From Arion vulgaris (taxonomy: Eukaryota > Mollusca > Gastropoda > Stylommatophora > Arionidae), in assembly GCA_020796225.1 (NCBI GenBank), contig CM036754.1, forward strand, positions 65,836,000 to 65,899,999: DNA of 64,000 nt, written 5' to 3'. The position numbers and the translations under genes are program-made. Positions within the stretch are counted from its first letter, which is position 1, and every line of letters begins with the position of its first letter. The notes under the pieces are model-generated. The model worked only from the letters and a program-made list of their open reading frames with translations. It searched no databases and was not told where the DNA came from. Shown here piece after piece: positions 22,748 through 35,300 of this stretch.

Positions 22748-24655
22748 GTGTAGTGCCGGGGCCCGCAATGGAAGCAAAGAATTGTACCACTGTGACCTAC
22801 AAGACTTGTCGCAAGACCCGACTGAGGTAGGGGTCTTCTTCTCTCGATCATTCTTTTCGGCTGTTTTTATTAGTCTAATGTGATATATAAACAGCCAAAC
22901 ACCAAGAATGGGTGTACGTTCACAGACTTCAGTACCAATTGGAGCTCAGGTGCTTATTCTTCGGCGGCGTATTTGGTTTCAACCAGCTGTTTATTTACTA
23001 GGGTAGCTCGCCTAGGTACAATCCATTCTGCCGTATATTTCAGCCCGGATCTACTCCTTTTCGATCATCTCTGATCTGAGCCATGGTGCTTGGACGTCAT
23101 CTCACTCTGTGTAGGATGATTGGCGTCCGAAAAGTATTGCCCTTAGCCAATGTTTGGGTCAAGCCTTTGCATTATTGGCCTTACTTTTCTATCCACGGTG
23201 AGTTTATCCTGAGTAGGAGTATTCTCAGCCGTTTCGGGGCGTGTGTCAACACTTGGCAAATTGCAAGTGTTTACTCTGCATTTTCCCGCACTAGCAATGC
23301 AACTGAAATTTTTGCGCTCGCCAAACATCACCCAGCTCAGGTCTTCCGGGGATGTTAGTTGTAAATGCAACAGTACCTTGCCCAGTTGTTCCAGGAAGGG
23401 CAGTCCCTTTAGGTATCACCCACCTCAGTTCTTCCGGGGATGTTAGTCGTTAATGCAACAGTACCTTGCCCGGTTGTCCCAGGAAGGACAGTTTCGTTAG
23501 GCACTAAAATGCAACTTTAGGATTTGTGCTCAGCCAACTTTACCCGATAGATTTCTCGGCTCTTGGCCTCATGTACGGAGTTTACCGCAAACTTCCCATG
23601 TATCGACATGATGCGTCAGTGTTTTCCAGAGACACTTACCGAGACCTTTGTTTTATACTGGGTTCAAGCCTCTGCTGTGCTTTCCAGTTTTCTCCTGCTC
23701 ATCTGGTTGGCCGTTCACCCTTACGTTTGCTACGTCTTCCCGTCGCACCATCGACATCACCTTGCGTGTCTGCCCTGTCTTTGTACTCAGCCAAGACTTT
23801 TGATTTGTTACGCTTCATTCTTATTGATTCTTGCCCCACAGCTGGCAATTTGCTTGTGACCCTTTACTCCAGGGGAGTTGGGACTCCTTCACTGACGACT
23901 ACTGTTTCTTACGTTTCTCACCGTGCACACCTTCACAATGCCTCTAGCTTGTCCGGACACAGTGCTCAATTCAGGTCCACTCCTCAGAGCCCCGAGTTAC
24001 ACCCTATGTGGGCCCACATGCAGCTCAACCTGGAGCCCGGCATATCAGGCTCTAGGGATACGAGAGAGAGAACTAGAGCTATACGGACTCCAAGTTTCGC
24101 CTCACATGGGTCCAGGTCTCTTCGCTGGATGCACCTCTCATCCCTTTAATTTTGGTGCGGTCATTTACTCCGGGGAGTTAGCATTCGTTCACTGACGTCT
24201 CGTACTCTGCTGTTTTCTTACGTTTCTGCAAAACTTGGGCTTTGTTTCTACGGACAACGGCCAGGAGATGCGTGCATTTTGTTTGTATTTGTGGACCTGC
24301 ATTTATTTTCCATGCTTGCACTACAACCACTACCAGTAGCTCTCCCTCGATCCCTGCCCCCTTAGCCAGACCGGAACCAAAGTATGTTTCCATGGTCACC
24401 GCATGGAGGTGGGGCACAGGGTCTAGATTAGTGTGAGCTCCACTAATCCAGGCACCTTGTTATCCCAATGTGCCTTTGACCCCAGGTAGGGGTCTAGGAA
24501 AGCTAACCTAGTAAATAAAAATGTCGCAGAAATCGGATGTGCTGACCTACTTGTAGGCACATAACTGGCACAATGTACAATCGCTCTTAGGCTCAGATCA
24601 CATACAAATCACAAAGTGGTTAACAAGTGGTTGATATAGAGCATTCGAAGAAGAA
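22748..24655 (+). mobile_element. SINE-A copy 6, split by the 1.65-kb insertion
   Basis: Head 22748-22836 (GTGCCGGGGCCCGC..., core GTCGCAAGACCCGACTGAGG) and tail 24496-24655 (CTAGTAAATAAA to CATTCGAAGAAGAA). The intervening sequence is the separately listed insertion. Confidence 0.82.
22837..24483 (-). mobile_element. Unclassified 1.65-kb insertion in a SINE-A copy
   Basis: Bounded by a perfect 12-bp direct duplication AGGTAGGGGTCT (22825-22836 and 24484-24495) that, when collapsed, restores a SINE-A copy. This is the mark of an LINE-type insertion. Its left end is a pyrimidine run, so it probably reads on the - strand with a purine tail. It is visibly richer in G+C than its surroundings, includes a short SINE-A-like block (22986-23012) and internal direct repeats (23337-23490). 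I recognise no protein domain; the longest frame (23526-24149, +) looks non-coding. Confidence 0.7.
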
Positions 24656-24847
24656 CCATTCTTTGTGATGTCTGTGTTTTGTGTAAGAGAGCATGAGTAC
24701 ATTGCACTCCTATTAGGTCCCAATGGCATGTTAGACATGCACATCCTAATTTTAGTCAAAGTATATGTATATTATCCAACAGGACACAAAGTTGTACAGA
24801 CGGGTAACTGTAAGATTTTACATACAGAAAAACCTCACTTTAAAGTA

Positions 24848-25200
24848 CCACATCTGGTTTAGTTTCAGTTTCAGTTTGGAATATCTTCATTGCACTCGGA
24901 CATGTCCATAGGTGCTCCAATCTCCTTGAATATCTCCAACAGCGTCCAGCGACTGACCGTACCAGTTCTATTTTGATTGATGATCCGACTCGTATACCTG
25001 TTGTACGTTCTTTTCTTGCCACACCAATCTTCAAACCCAGTTCTCTCAATCTAGTAGTTGACGTGGATTGGTTTAGATGAAGGTCTTCTCTGCGGCCACG
25101 CTCTATGAGGGCGTTCACGATGTCAGCTCTGTCCATTGGCTGGCCCTCTGATATAGCCACCACATCTGGAGTTCTACTGTAGCATGATATCAGATCTGAT
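24848..25200 (-). mobile_element. LINE RNase H tail
   Basis: - strand SEGQPMDRADIVNALIERGR and LRELGLKIGVARKE, matching 38255-39000 and 40826-41320. Confidence 0.8.
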
Positions 25201-25227
25201 TAATCATAAGGAGGCCGTCAAAGCTGA

Positions 25228-25593
25228 TTCATGCCATCTAAAGTAAGTAAACATGGCCACTGACATCAGATGATGGAAGACAGAGATCACATGTCTAAGC
25301 AGAATGCTGGGAGTATCAAGAAGAGACCAGTTTAGAAATGAAGACATCAGGAAAAATTGGGTACACCATCAATACTGAACTTCGTCAAGAAACAACAAAT
25401 TAAATGGTTCGGTCACATAAGCAGATTACCAACAGACAGGACGTCTCAAAGAGCAATGCTACTCCGATACAGTGGATACAAAGCAAAAGGCTGTCCACAC
25501 AAAAGATGGACATCAGAAATAAAAGAAGCGGTGAAAAACACTATTTATGAAGCGCACACAAAAGCACATTCTATAAATCTCTTCTTATCCTGA
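25228..25593 (+). mobile_element. LINE C-terminal fragment
   Basis: + strand RRDQFRNEDIRK-like, VKKQQIKWFGHISRLP, GYKAKGCPHKRWTSEIKEAV, stop at 25591. It continues directly into the 22-bp minisatellite. Confidence 0.85.
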
Positions 25594-25766
25594 TGCTGTG
25601 AGGCAAACATCCTGACGCTGTGAGGCAAACATCCTGACGCTGCGAGGCAAACATCCTGGCGCTGCGAGGCAAACATCCTGACGCTGCGAGGCAAACATCC
25701 TGACGCTGCGAGGCAAACATCCTGACGCTGCGAGGCAAACATCCTGACGCTGTGAGGCAAACATGA
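25590..25766 (+). repeat. 22-bp minisatellite from a LINE 3' end
   Basis: Eight units built on CTGACGCTGCGAGGCAAACA. A single copy of the unit occurs at the 3' end of sister LINE fragments (inverted near 18990 and 26630). Confidence 0.92.
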
Positions 25767-25929
25767 TTAGAGAAAAGAAGAAGAATTTCTTACAGAATGT
25801 GATAATATTATTATTCTGCTGATAAGAACACTGGTGACAACCTTGACACGTGATAGTTACAACAAAGATGATCTTCAATAGTTGTCACAGCCTGGTACAG
25901 CTTGAGTACTTCCACTTCATATTGAAATA

Positions 25930-26350
25930 ACCTAAAGGTTGAGTGTCAACAAAACGCTACATACAGAAATGGCCTACAAGAACAAATGGTTGAGAGATCA
26001 CCCAGGTCATGAAAAGGATGATGCATACCACCAACTAAGTAGTGAGGTTGTCATTTTTCGTCTACGAACAGGGCACAATAGGCTGAGGTACCATCTGTTT
26101 AACAAGTACAAAACAGGCCCTTCTGACATATGCACATGTGGCACCAGCAAAGTGACAGACACACATACTGCAAGAATGTCCAACATACACTGAATAGAGA
26201 GAAAACACATGACCAATCCCCATATCAGTCCAAGACAAGTTATATGAAGATGTACATAGATTCTGGTTGACCACTCTCTATCTCTTTGTCTTTTTAACCC
26301 GGATTGGGGCATAGATCCTCAACCAACTCATGCCAAGTCTTCCTATGGTT
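25930..26350 (+). mobile_element. LINE post-RNase H zinc-knuckle fragment and LINE end
   Basis: + strand VIFRLRTGHNRLRYHLFNKY and SDICTCGTSKVTDTH (CxCG type knuckle), stop at 26191; 26255-26350 adds an inverted LINE end (TWHELVE on the - strand). A ~105-bp duplication covers 26230-26470. Confidence 0.75.
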
Positions 26351-26599
26351 GACCACTAACTACTTTAAAAGTATACAAATCGATGTCTGTACAAGACAAG
26401 CTATATGGAGATGTACATGGACTCTGGTTGACCACTAACTACTTAAAAGTATACAAATCGATGTCTGAAAATGTTGGAAGAAGAAGAATCAGCAGGCTAC
26501 TAATTTTCACTTTTTACCCTTCTTAAGAGAGACTAGCAGACCCCCAACTCTGCTGGATGCAGAGCCAGGCACTGAACACACCTTGTAGATTAAATTTTC

Positions 26600-26875
26600 T
26601 TTTCTTTCTTTTCTCCAATCCAGTTTGCCTCACAGCGTCAGGTCAAGAAGAGATTTCTAAAATGGGCCTTGTATGCGCTTCGTAGATAGTGTCTTTTGTC
26701 GCCTCTGTTATCTCTGAGGTCCATCTTTTGCGTGGCCTGCCTTTTGCTTTGTACCCATTGTATCAGAGCAGCATTGCTCTTTGAGGTGCACTGTCTGTTG
26801 GTAATCTGCTTATGTGACCGAACCATTTAATTTGTTGTTTCTTGATGAAATTTAGTAGTGATGTTGTACCCACTT
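26600..26875 (-). mobile_element. LINE C-terminal fragment
   Basis: - strand KKQQIKWFGH, RSHKQITNRQCTSK, WVQSKRQATQKMDLRDNRGD; same family as 25228. Confidence 0.8.
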
Positions 26876-27374
26876 TTTTCCTGTACTAAACTTCATTAGA
26901 TTAAATTTGAGTTACAAAAAGTTTAAGTTAATTTCTACCAAATCTACCACCATGAAACAAAGACAGAGAGAACCCAAACATAAAAAGTACATGACAAAAT
27001 CATATGTACTGTGCACAACGCAGATATTGCAGCTTTACTGTAAACATTGCACAACGCAATTACTAGTTAACAACTCAGATCATCAAAATTCATCACAAAG
27101 CGTGCTTTATAAGTGGTTAAACTTGAGCACGTGCAGAATAGGAAGAACAAATGTGCCTGACTTACTTTATTATCCATCCTCAAAAACAATTTATGAACCC
27201 GCTTGAAAGGTCAACAATCTCATTTCTCCTTATCTTTCTGGTCTAAACTTCAAACACAACACAAGACAGAGACAACAAACACTTGACTTAGAAAAAAACA
27301 CAAAACTGTTACTTTGTAAAATGGAAAGCGGTCAGTATCATCAGTCCCGACAGCAGAATTTTATTCTGTATACA

Positions 27375-27628
27375 TGCCTGTGTGTTGCCGGGGCTCGCAA
27401 AGGAAGCAAAGAATAGTAACACTGCGACCTACAAGGCATGTCATAAGAGGCGACTGAGGTAGGCGCCTAGGAACACTAACCTTGTAAATAAAAAGCTATG
27501 CAGAAATCGGAAGTGCCTGCCTACTTGTAGGCGCATAACTGGTAAAATGTACAATCGCTCTTAGGCTCAGATCACAAAGAGTGGTTTAACAAGTGGTCGA
27601 TATGGAGCATTCGAAGAAGAGAGATTCA
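27375..27628 (+). mobile_element. SINE-A copy 7
   Basis: Near full length: TTGCCGGGGCTCGCAAAGG, core GTCATAAGAGGCGACTGAGG, tail GCATTCGAAGAAGA. Confidence 0.85.
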
Positions 27629-27769
27629 GCACACAGAAACTAGATCACAGGAAAGAAGAACATATAAGACAGTGGAATGGTGATTCCAAAACTAGGAAAA
27701 GGATCAGTTGAATTAATGAAATAAACTGCTGTTAGTAACAGTTATCAGTTATATGAGGACTATCATCGT

Positions 27770-27985
27770 ACCACTCTGGACATGTCCATAGAAGTCTCAG
27801 ACACTGGAACGAGTGTGAGAATAAGAAGTTAAGTTTGGACATGCCAGACAGTGTCGTCTTCGTGGTAGAGGGAGAAGATATACTAATCAACTTCTAATGG
27901 GTACAGTGAGCAAGTGGACTTTGGGATGGCTGTTGCAGCGGGGGATGGTGCACGTATCGGAATGTCCAATGTGTCATGACTTCAG
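27770..27985 (+). mobile_element. LINE C-terminal fragment
   Basis: + strand FGHARQCRLRGRGRR and SKWTLGWLLQRGMVHVSE, resembling the region after a LINE RNase H. Weak. Confidence 0.45.
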
Positions 27986-28234
27986 TCACATAACATAACA
28001 ATACAAAAAAGAATTCACAAATCTCCCAATTGTCAATAAAAGCAATCTTTAATCCGCAGTCTAAAATCTTCCTGTCAATCCACTATCAATAAATATTTCA
28101 CATTCCTTCATTCATTCAGTAGTATATCTCTTAAAGAAACTTTGCTGCCATGGCAGCTCTTCTAAAAACCTCTCACATGACAGGTGTCCCTATATCTGAT
28201 GTATCCAACTCATCGTTCACATCTTGCACACACA

Positions 28235-28320
28235 TCTCCTTGCTCTCGAACCCAGATTCAAACTTACACCCTTCAGAACAACAGGCAAACATCTTAACCA
28301 CTTCATCATAGAGACCCTCA
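28235..28320 (-). mobile_element. tRNA-like SINE head
   Basis: On the - strand GATGAAGTGGTTAAGATG and GTTTGAATCTGGGTTCGAG give A- and B-box-like motifs. Lone fragment between LINE pieces. Confidence 0.4.
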
Positions 28321-28699
28321 TATCATGAATTTGTGCCTCATCTCTTCCCCATGTATATTTAGGATCTTTCACTTTCCTTGCAGGTTCCAGGAGAGGGACC
28401 TATTTTCCTTGGGTTTTCTCAAAGTGTGTTCTAGTTAGCGACAGAGTATTTTCTTTACCTCTTGTATCTGACTAAAAAATACGGACCAAACACCATATTA
28501 CCTAATATACCTTGAGGTATGAAAAAGGGTTCCCTTACTTTTCTTCTAATATGTGTATTCAAAGGCATAAATGTGCTTCACTGCTGATTTGCTAAGTGTC
28601 AGGTCTCAATGGAGTATGTTGCGATAGAAAAGATGCAAAACTTTGAATACTTTTAAATTTTAACAAACATTTTACTTTGTAATCAAAACAACCTCAAGA

Positions 28700-28930
28700 C
28701 GTTCTCATCATCATCATCATCAAATAGCTTGTTCTGAACAGAACTTTGCCACCCCAACAGTCCTCCTGAATTTTTCTCTCTCATAGGCCTGCCTCTGCAG
28801 CCATCATGCTCAAATCATCAGTTACATTTTGAATCCATCTTCTTCGTGGTCTTACTCTTCTCCTCTTTGTCAGGGTGCCTCCCTTCCATAATGTTCTTCT
28901 CCAGCCCTTTGTGTCTCTTTCTTCTTCTTC
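28700..28930 (-). mobile_element. LINE C-terminus with (GAT)n tail
   Basis: - strand GWRRTLWKG, RPRRRWIQNVTDDLSMMAAE, stop, then a (GAT)n tail at 28706-28721. A sister sense copy lies at 49865-50090. Confidence 0.82.
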
Positions 28931-28939
28931 AAAATTCAT

Positions 28940-29196
28940 CCCTAGCGAGGCATAAGTCGGCAACCAAGCCCTCCTATCCACAGTCGTCTTTTCCAGATCT
29001 CTCCCCTTTTCTTGCCCTTCCTTGCGGGATCCTTCTTCTTCCTCGGGTGGTGAGCTATCAATTTCCCTCGTTGTGGTTTCTGTAGCTATCTAGTTTTTTA
29101 CAGGGTGGGTAGCTGGCCCTCTCGCCTAACCAGAATTAGTCACCTCTTACCTATGCGTTACACCCCTGATTTCGCTCCGGTAACCACTCGGGCACC
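28940..29196 (-). mobile_element. SINE-C copy 2
   Basis: Reads GTGCCCGAGTGGTTACCGG on the - strand, a diverged core AGGTAAGAGGTGACTAAT, then the C-type tail with AACTAGATAGCTACAG. It runs into a LINE piece at 28708-28930 and lies just past RWDD4. Confidence 0.72.
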
Positions 29197-29311
29197 ATAT
29201 CTCTTTATATGTTCAATATACTTCAATTTTCTCATTATTATTTGAAGCATCAGCCAGTTTTCAACATATGCTAACATGACAGAACAATAAAAAACCTCCC
29301 AACTTCCTTCA

Positions 29312-29317
29312 TTTATT
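29312..29317 (-). terminator. Candidate RWDD4 poly(A) signal
   Basis: AATAAA on the - strand, about 53 bases past the RWDD4 stop codon and before the flanking SINE-C copy begins. Position and sequence fit a cleavage/polyadenylation signal; there is no transcript evidence. Confidence 0.5.
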
Positions 29318-29369
29318 CTTAAAAACCATACATACACATACAACCGCATGATCACTACTGGATGCAGTC

Positions 29370-32300
29370 TTATGATTCTGATTTCTGACCGCCGGTCTGT
29401 GAAAGATGTTTAATGATATCTACCCAGTCCCAACCTCGTGGACGTTCAGTGGTTGCTCCAAAACGATCAAAAATTCTTCTTTTCTGAGATTTAGTTAGCT
29501 GTTCCTTTTTCTCTTTCTTCAGTGAAGAATCATCTACAGACTCTTCAACAGATGTGATTGTTGTCTGCAGATATTAAATATGGATCGGATGTTAACAAAT
29601 GAAGATATTAAATATGGTTTGGATGTTAATAAAATTAGCAATTACTACATAAATATACACACAAATATACATAATTAACTGAAGATAAATAGGGTCTAAA
29701 GTCGCATGATTTATTTTATTGCAATGGGTTTCGTCATATGCCTTGGTCCTTCTTCGCAGAAGTGGTATACCACCTGATGAGAGTATTGCACAAACTGCAT
29801 AGCTCCAGTAACAATTCTAGGAATTTATGGCAAAAATTCACTCATAAACAGAACAGTATGGTCTGGACTTCTTCTTCAGCGATCTCTGTTCATGCACTTA
29901 GTTTACTGTGGACCACAAACTGGGTAGTCAGCTTCAGGTCTGTCAGGTTTCCCCAAAGTTAAGTTTTTAGGTCCACTGGGTGTGAACTACATGTTACTTC
30001 TCAGCTCATACAGGAGAGGATAGTTTTGCAGGACATGCTCCAGTATCTGTTCCACCTGCTAACAATGGTAGAGAGCTGTTTGACTTGTTCCTAGTCATGT
30101 GTACGCGCTGAGATGGATTGACATGGATTGGAGACTGGCTCCACACGAAACTGCACTGAGATGGACTCAGAGGTAGGCTGTGGAAGACCAAGACGACCTG
30201 GGAGACGATGAGCAAGAGCTGAAGAATGAATCATAGCTGAACACAATACAGAGGAAGGCCATGAACAGGGAAGAATGGTGTACGTTGTTGCTGCCTAACG
30301 CCAAGGCGAACAGGCTATTGATAGAGAGACAGTCTATGTGGTCCAGATTTGAACACATGACCTTTGGAGTTGACAGCAAACGTTTCACCACTTAGCCACA
30401 GAGAATCTCGAGTAAAAATTTAAAGGTGTGAATAGTAATCTTAATTAACAATGCACAATCTACTTCCACATTGAAGGTATGCAGCAATGGGTTGTCTGGG
30501 AACTCATCAGAAAAAGTTCGCCCATGTGTTGTTGGGGGCTTTCAAGGGGAGCAAAGAATAGTAACACTGCGACCTACAAGGCAAGTCGTAAGAGGTGACT
30601 GAGGTAGGGGCCTAGGGAAGCTACCCTAGTAAATAAAAAGCGTTAAATAAATCGGATGTGCTGGTCTGCTTGTAAGCGCATAACTGACACAATGTACAAT
30701 TGCTCAGGCTCAGATCACATACAGATAACAAAGAGAGGTTTAATTAGTTGTCGATATGGAGCATCCAAAGAAGAATCAGACAAAGCTGACAAACAGTTAA
30801 GTCTCATGTGTGTTACCAGGGCACAAAAGGGAATGAAAAGAATAGTAGTACTGTAGTCAATTATGCATGTCGCAAGAAGTCTGTTGCCGGGGTCCGTAAA
30901 GGAAGTAAAGAGTAGTGACACTGTGACCTACAAGGCATGTCATAAGAGACGACTAAGATGGGATTCATCATGGGACTGGCTGTCCCATCTGGTAAAAAAA
31001 TTTCAGCTACAAAATCTAACCAACCATGAACAAGTCAAATACAAGGAAAATAAAGATGTGGGAGGAGTTGCAAGAGATTTTCTGACTGCTATGAATTCAG
31101 GCTTAATCATGACGCCTCTTGACTTATTTTTGTGTGAAGGCATGCTTTACTTTATTGTAAGGGACACTGGTGGTAGGAAAAGCAAGCCTTCGTGCAAAAA
31201 TCAGTCACAAGTGTCATATTAGGCAGTATGGGGTACTACTCCTGAATTAATTGCGGTGGAATGCAAATATACTTCTTTTTTTAAAGGAGCAAAATAAAAT
31301 CAGCTGAAATAAAACTGTAGTAAATTTCACTTACAGACTGCTGTACCAGAGGGGTGTCCGGCTGCACTGTAATCAAGGTATTCAGGTTGTCCTTGACCCA
31401 CTCAAACAAAGAGAAAGTCATGGACATACCAATTAGGTCGCTAGCCTGAAGTGAAAAAAACACAGAAATTAATGAATAATCAAATGTGGAAGAAATATTA
31501 ATTTTAAATTGACCATAATTATCTATCTCTTTTGTGACTTGTTAACTCCAGTTAGGGCATAGGCCTTCAACCAACTAATGCTAAGTCTTTCTATCTTTAG
31601 CTCAGTTAGGCATAGTCCTCAACTAACTCATGCCAAGTCGTTCTATCTTTAGGACAGTTAGGGCATAGTCCCTCAACTAACTCATGCCAGTCGTCAATCT
31701 TTAGACAGTTAGGGCATAGTCCTCAACTAACTCATGCCACGTGTTCTATCTTTAGCTCAGTTAGGGCATAGGCCCTCAACTAACTCATGCCACGTCGTTC
31801 TATCTTTAGCTCAGTTAGGGCATAGGCCCTCAACTAACTCATGCCACGTCGTTCTATCTTTAGCTCAGTTAGGGCATAGGCCCTCAACTAACTCATGCCA
31901 CGTCGTTCTATCTTTAGCTCAGTTAGAGCATACGCCCTCAACCAACTCATGCCATGTCTTTCTATCTTCAGCTCAGTTAGACGCAGGAGTGGTTACCGGG
32001 ACTCAAATTTGGGGTGTAAAGAATAGAACCACTGTTACCTGCCACACATGTCGTAAGAGGTGACTAAGGAGGTTTGGATGAAATCGGATGCACATGTCCT
32101 AAACGTGTAAGTCTATGAGTTTAGGGCCTACCAAACCAATGTGCAACGTATACACGTTCTTGGCAAAGATCAAACATATCACAAAGAGTGATTAAAATTG
32201 GTCGTAAAGAACGAAAGCAAAGAAAAAGAAGCTCAGTTAGAGCATAGGTCCTCAACCAACTCCTGCCATGTCTTTCTATCTTCAGCTATCTCTTGCAGCT

Positions 32301-35300
32301 TCTTCCAGCACTTCAGTATATTGTTAATCTCTTTCAGCTGGATGGTACATTTATTATTTGACTTGTTAATGGTTGGTTGGATTTTGTACCTGATTTTCCC
32401 AAGTTTTCTGCCTGATGGGGTAGCCAGCCCCCCAAAAAACCTACCGTAGTTGTCTCTTACGACAAACCTTGTAGGCCGCAGTGTTACTATTCTTTGCGTC
32501 CCTTATCTTCTTCTTCGAGCGCTCCATATCGACCATTCGTTAACCACTCTGTGTGATTTGTATGTGATCTGAGCGTAAGAGCAATTGTATGTTGTGCCAG
32601 TTATGCGTCTACAAGTATGTCAGCACATCCGATTTCTGTGATGTTTTTATTTACTAGGTAGCTTCCTAGGACCATCATCAGTCGCCTCTTATGACATGCC
32701 TTGTAGATCACAGTGGTACTATTCTTTGCTCCTCTTGAGAGCTAGGGCAACACACAGGCAATTCATATTACAAAACAACTTACCTGCTGCAAAAGGCTAG
32801 ATTTGATGGACTCCTTCACTCCAGTTACTCTGTAGACATATCAGAATCACATGTAATATCATGTTTATCATCATAAGCATGTGTAATATTGCGTTTATCA
32901 TAATAATCACATGTTTGACACTGATAAGAAGGAAAGCAGGTCTTCATGCAAAATCAGTCTGAGCGCCATAATCACATGTAATATCTTTTATATTGGTGTC
33001 TGTGGCGTAGAGGTTAAGTGTTCGCCTCTTGTTCCAAAGGTACTCGGTTCGTTCCCTCGTGAAGCCATCAGGATATTTTTCCAGATATGCCTGATCTCAA
33101 TGTAGGTGAGATCGAGCCCCTAGTCCTACCGGAAACAGGCGATAAAACGGAGGTCCTGTGTTCAAGTTGAGCATGTAAAAGAACCCTTGGAAGTTCAAAA
33201 TCGAGAAGAGCAGGCTGGAAAGCTGCTGTACTGGCAAAATTCATTAGAAAGATTACAAAATAAAACTCCTACAAAATACTTTCACCAATATTCTCTCCAT
33301 CTGCCTTTCACGATCTCTCCTTCCCTGTATTTTACCTGTTGCCACCAACTGTCCACAATCTCTTCTTCTCACTATGTGTCTGAAGTACATTGAGGGTCTG
33401 TTTCTTATTCTCTACAGTTTACACCTGGTTATTTGCATTCAAAAATGTGTTCTTCTTCTTGTTCAAACACTCCCTATTGACCACTTGTAACCACTATTTG
33501 TGATCTGAGCCTAAGAGTGATTGTACGTTGTGCCAGTTATGTGCCTATAAGTAGCCCAGCACATCTGATTTCTGCTACACTTTTTATTTACTAGGGTAGC
33601 TACCCTAGGTCCTACATCAATCGCCTCTTACGACATGCCTTGTAGGTTGCAGCGGTACTATTCTTTGCTTCCTTGCGGGCCCCAGCACTACATGGGTGAA
33701 ATAATAGTTCAAGTAACTATCAAATGTCAGATACTTACAAATGTTTATTATAGAAAAGCTCCATGTTTATCACTGGAAGCTCCTCTGGATAATTACTTGG
33801 CCAGGAAATCTCAACAATGAAAGATTTGTTGCAACCATCTTCACCAAACTGTTAGGCAAAAAAAAAAACACAATTTAGTCTAAATATGTATAAACACAAT
33901 CTATAGATATGAAGAAGTGACTTCAAGAAATCTGTATTAGAAAAAGATGAAATATTTATGAATATCAGATTTTTTTTTTTTTTTTCTTTCGTCCGCTTTC
34001 AACTCAGACGAAGTTCCATCTCTGAAACTGATTTTGCGTGAAAATCTGTTTTTCCAATTTCTTACAATGGCAGCAGCGTCCACATTGTAAATTACTTACA
34101 CTGGCAGCCGTGTGCTCAATGTACTCGTAATTAGTATTCCTCGCCATACAGGCAGATTTTCTCCGACTTCAGAGGTACTCACGTTATCGTCCTGAGTAAG
34201 ACCAGGGACTCGAACAAATGCCGGACAGTAGGTTCGAACCCGAGCTATGAGGCGTCTCACAGCTAGCAGTCCGAGCTACTATCAACTACTCTAGGCAGTC
34301 CCCCTGAAAATCAGATTAATAAATAACAGTTTCATGAACATTTCTTCTGCTTCTTCAAATGCTTTATATCGACCACTTGTTAACCACTCTGTGATTTGTA
34401 TGTGATCTGAGCCTAAGAGCGATTGTATGTTGTGCAGTTATGCGCCTACAAGTAGACAAGCACATCTGATTTCTGCGCTGTTTCTTAGTTACTAGGGTAG
34501 CTTTCCTAATAAACAAAGATGGAGCTCCAGAAATTAGTTGATAACATTGTGACAGAAAGTGACAACAATGTACTCTGAATATTAAGAAGACAGAAGTTAT
34601 GATCATATCAAAAAGCAGACTTTGACATAATGCACCAACACAGTAAATGGGATTGAGCTAAGACAAGTGCAGCAATTTAAATACCTCGGAGTCCTGGTAA
34701 CATCAGATGGTGATCAGAAATAAAAGCAGAATAGGTAAGCGAAGACATCATTCCTGAAAATGAGAAGCATTATCTGCAACAAGATCTTGTCAATTGCGAT
34801 CAGAATGTGAGTTATTCAGTGCTACATAGAACCAATACTGACATATGGATGTGAGTCATGGACAATGAGTACACAGGTAGAAAAATCTCTGAAGGCCACA
34901 GAAATATGGTTTTACAGAAGAATGATGAAAATCCCACAGACTGCTAAAATGACTAATGTTGAGGTGTTGAATGAGAACAAGACACAGAGAAAGCTTATCA
35001 TCAATATAAGAAAGAGGCAGTCATCATTTTTCGGGCATGTGATGAGGAGGGAGGTTTAGAACACATTGTGACAACCGGTAAAATCGAGGGTAGACGTGAC
35101 AGAGGAAGAAAGAGAGAGAAAATTGTGGATAACCTGACTTCATGGCACGGTAGAGCATCAACATCTGAGTTGATAGCAAACACCAAAGACAGATTTGTGG
35201 AGATCCATGATCGCTACACCAGCTGGCATGGCACCTGATGATGATGAGCTTCCCTAGGTTTTACATCAGTCGCCTTTTATGTCATACCTAGTAGGTCACA

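Larger units (their letters stand above)
17464..29311. other. Intergenic region between MMP and RWDD4
   Basis: No host exon recognised. It holds SINE-A copies 5-7, tSINE-Y copy 3, the 1.65-kb insertion, about ten LINE fragments, an IS630-like remnant and four tandem repeats. The stretches 18040-18340, 19480-20350, 26900-27360 and 27990-28230 show nothing I can name. Confidence 0.7.

Noticed and set aside
23526..24149. 207-codon open frame on + inside the 1.65-kb insertion
   Set aside because: No domain, no coding-like composition, overlaps other equally long frames, and the element probably reads on the minus strand.
25590..25766. CRISPR-like array of short direct repeats
   Set aside because: The 22-bp units abut directly with no unique spacers, and the DNA is animal; it is a LINE-derived minisatellite.
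31734..32063. Periodic SLAQLGHRPSTNSCH protein
   Set aside because: Product of the 54-bp minisatellite, whose length is a multiple of three; the biologically meaningful strand is the opposite one.
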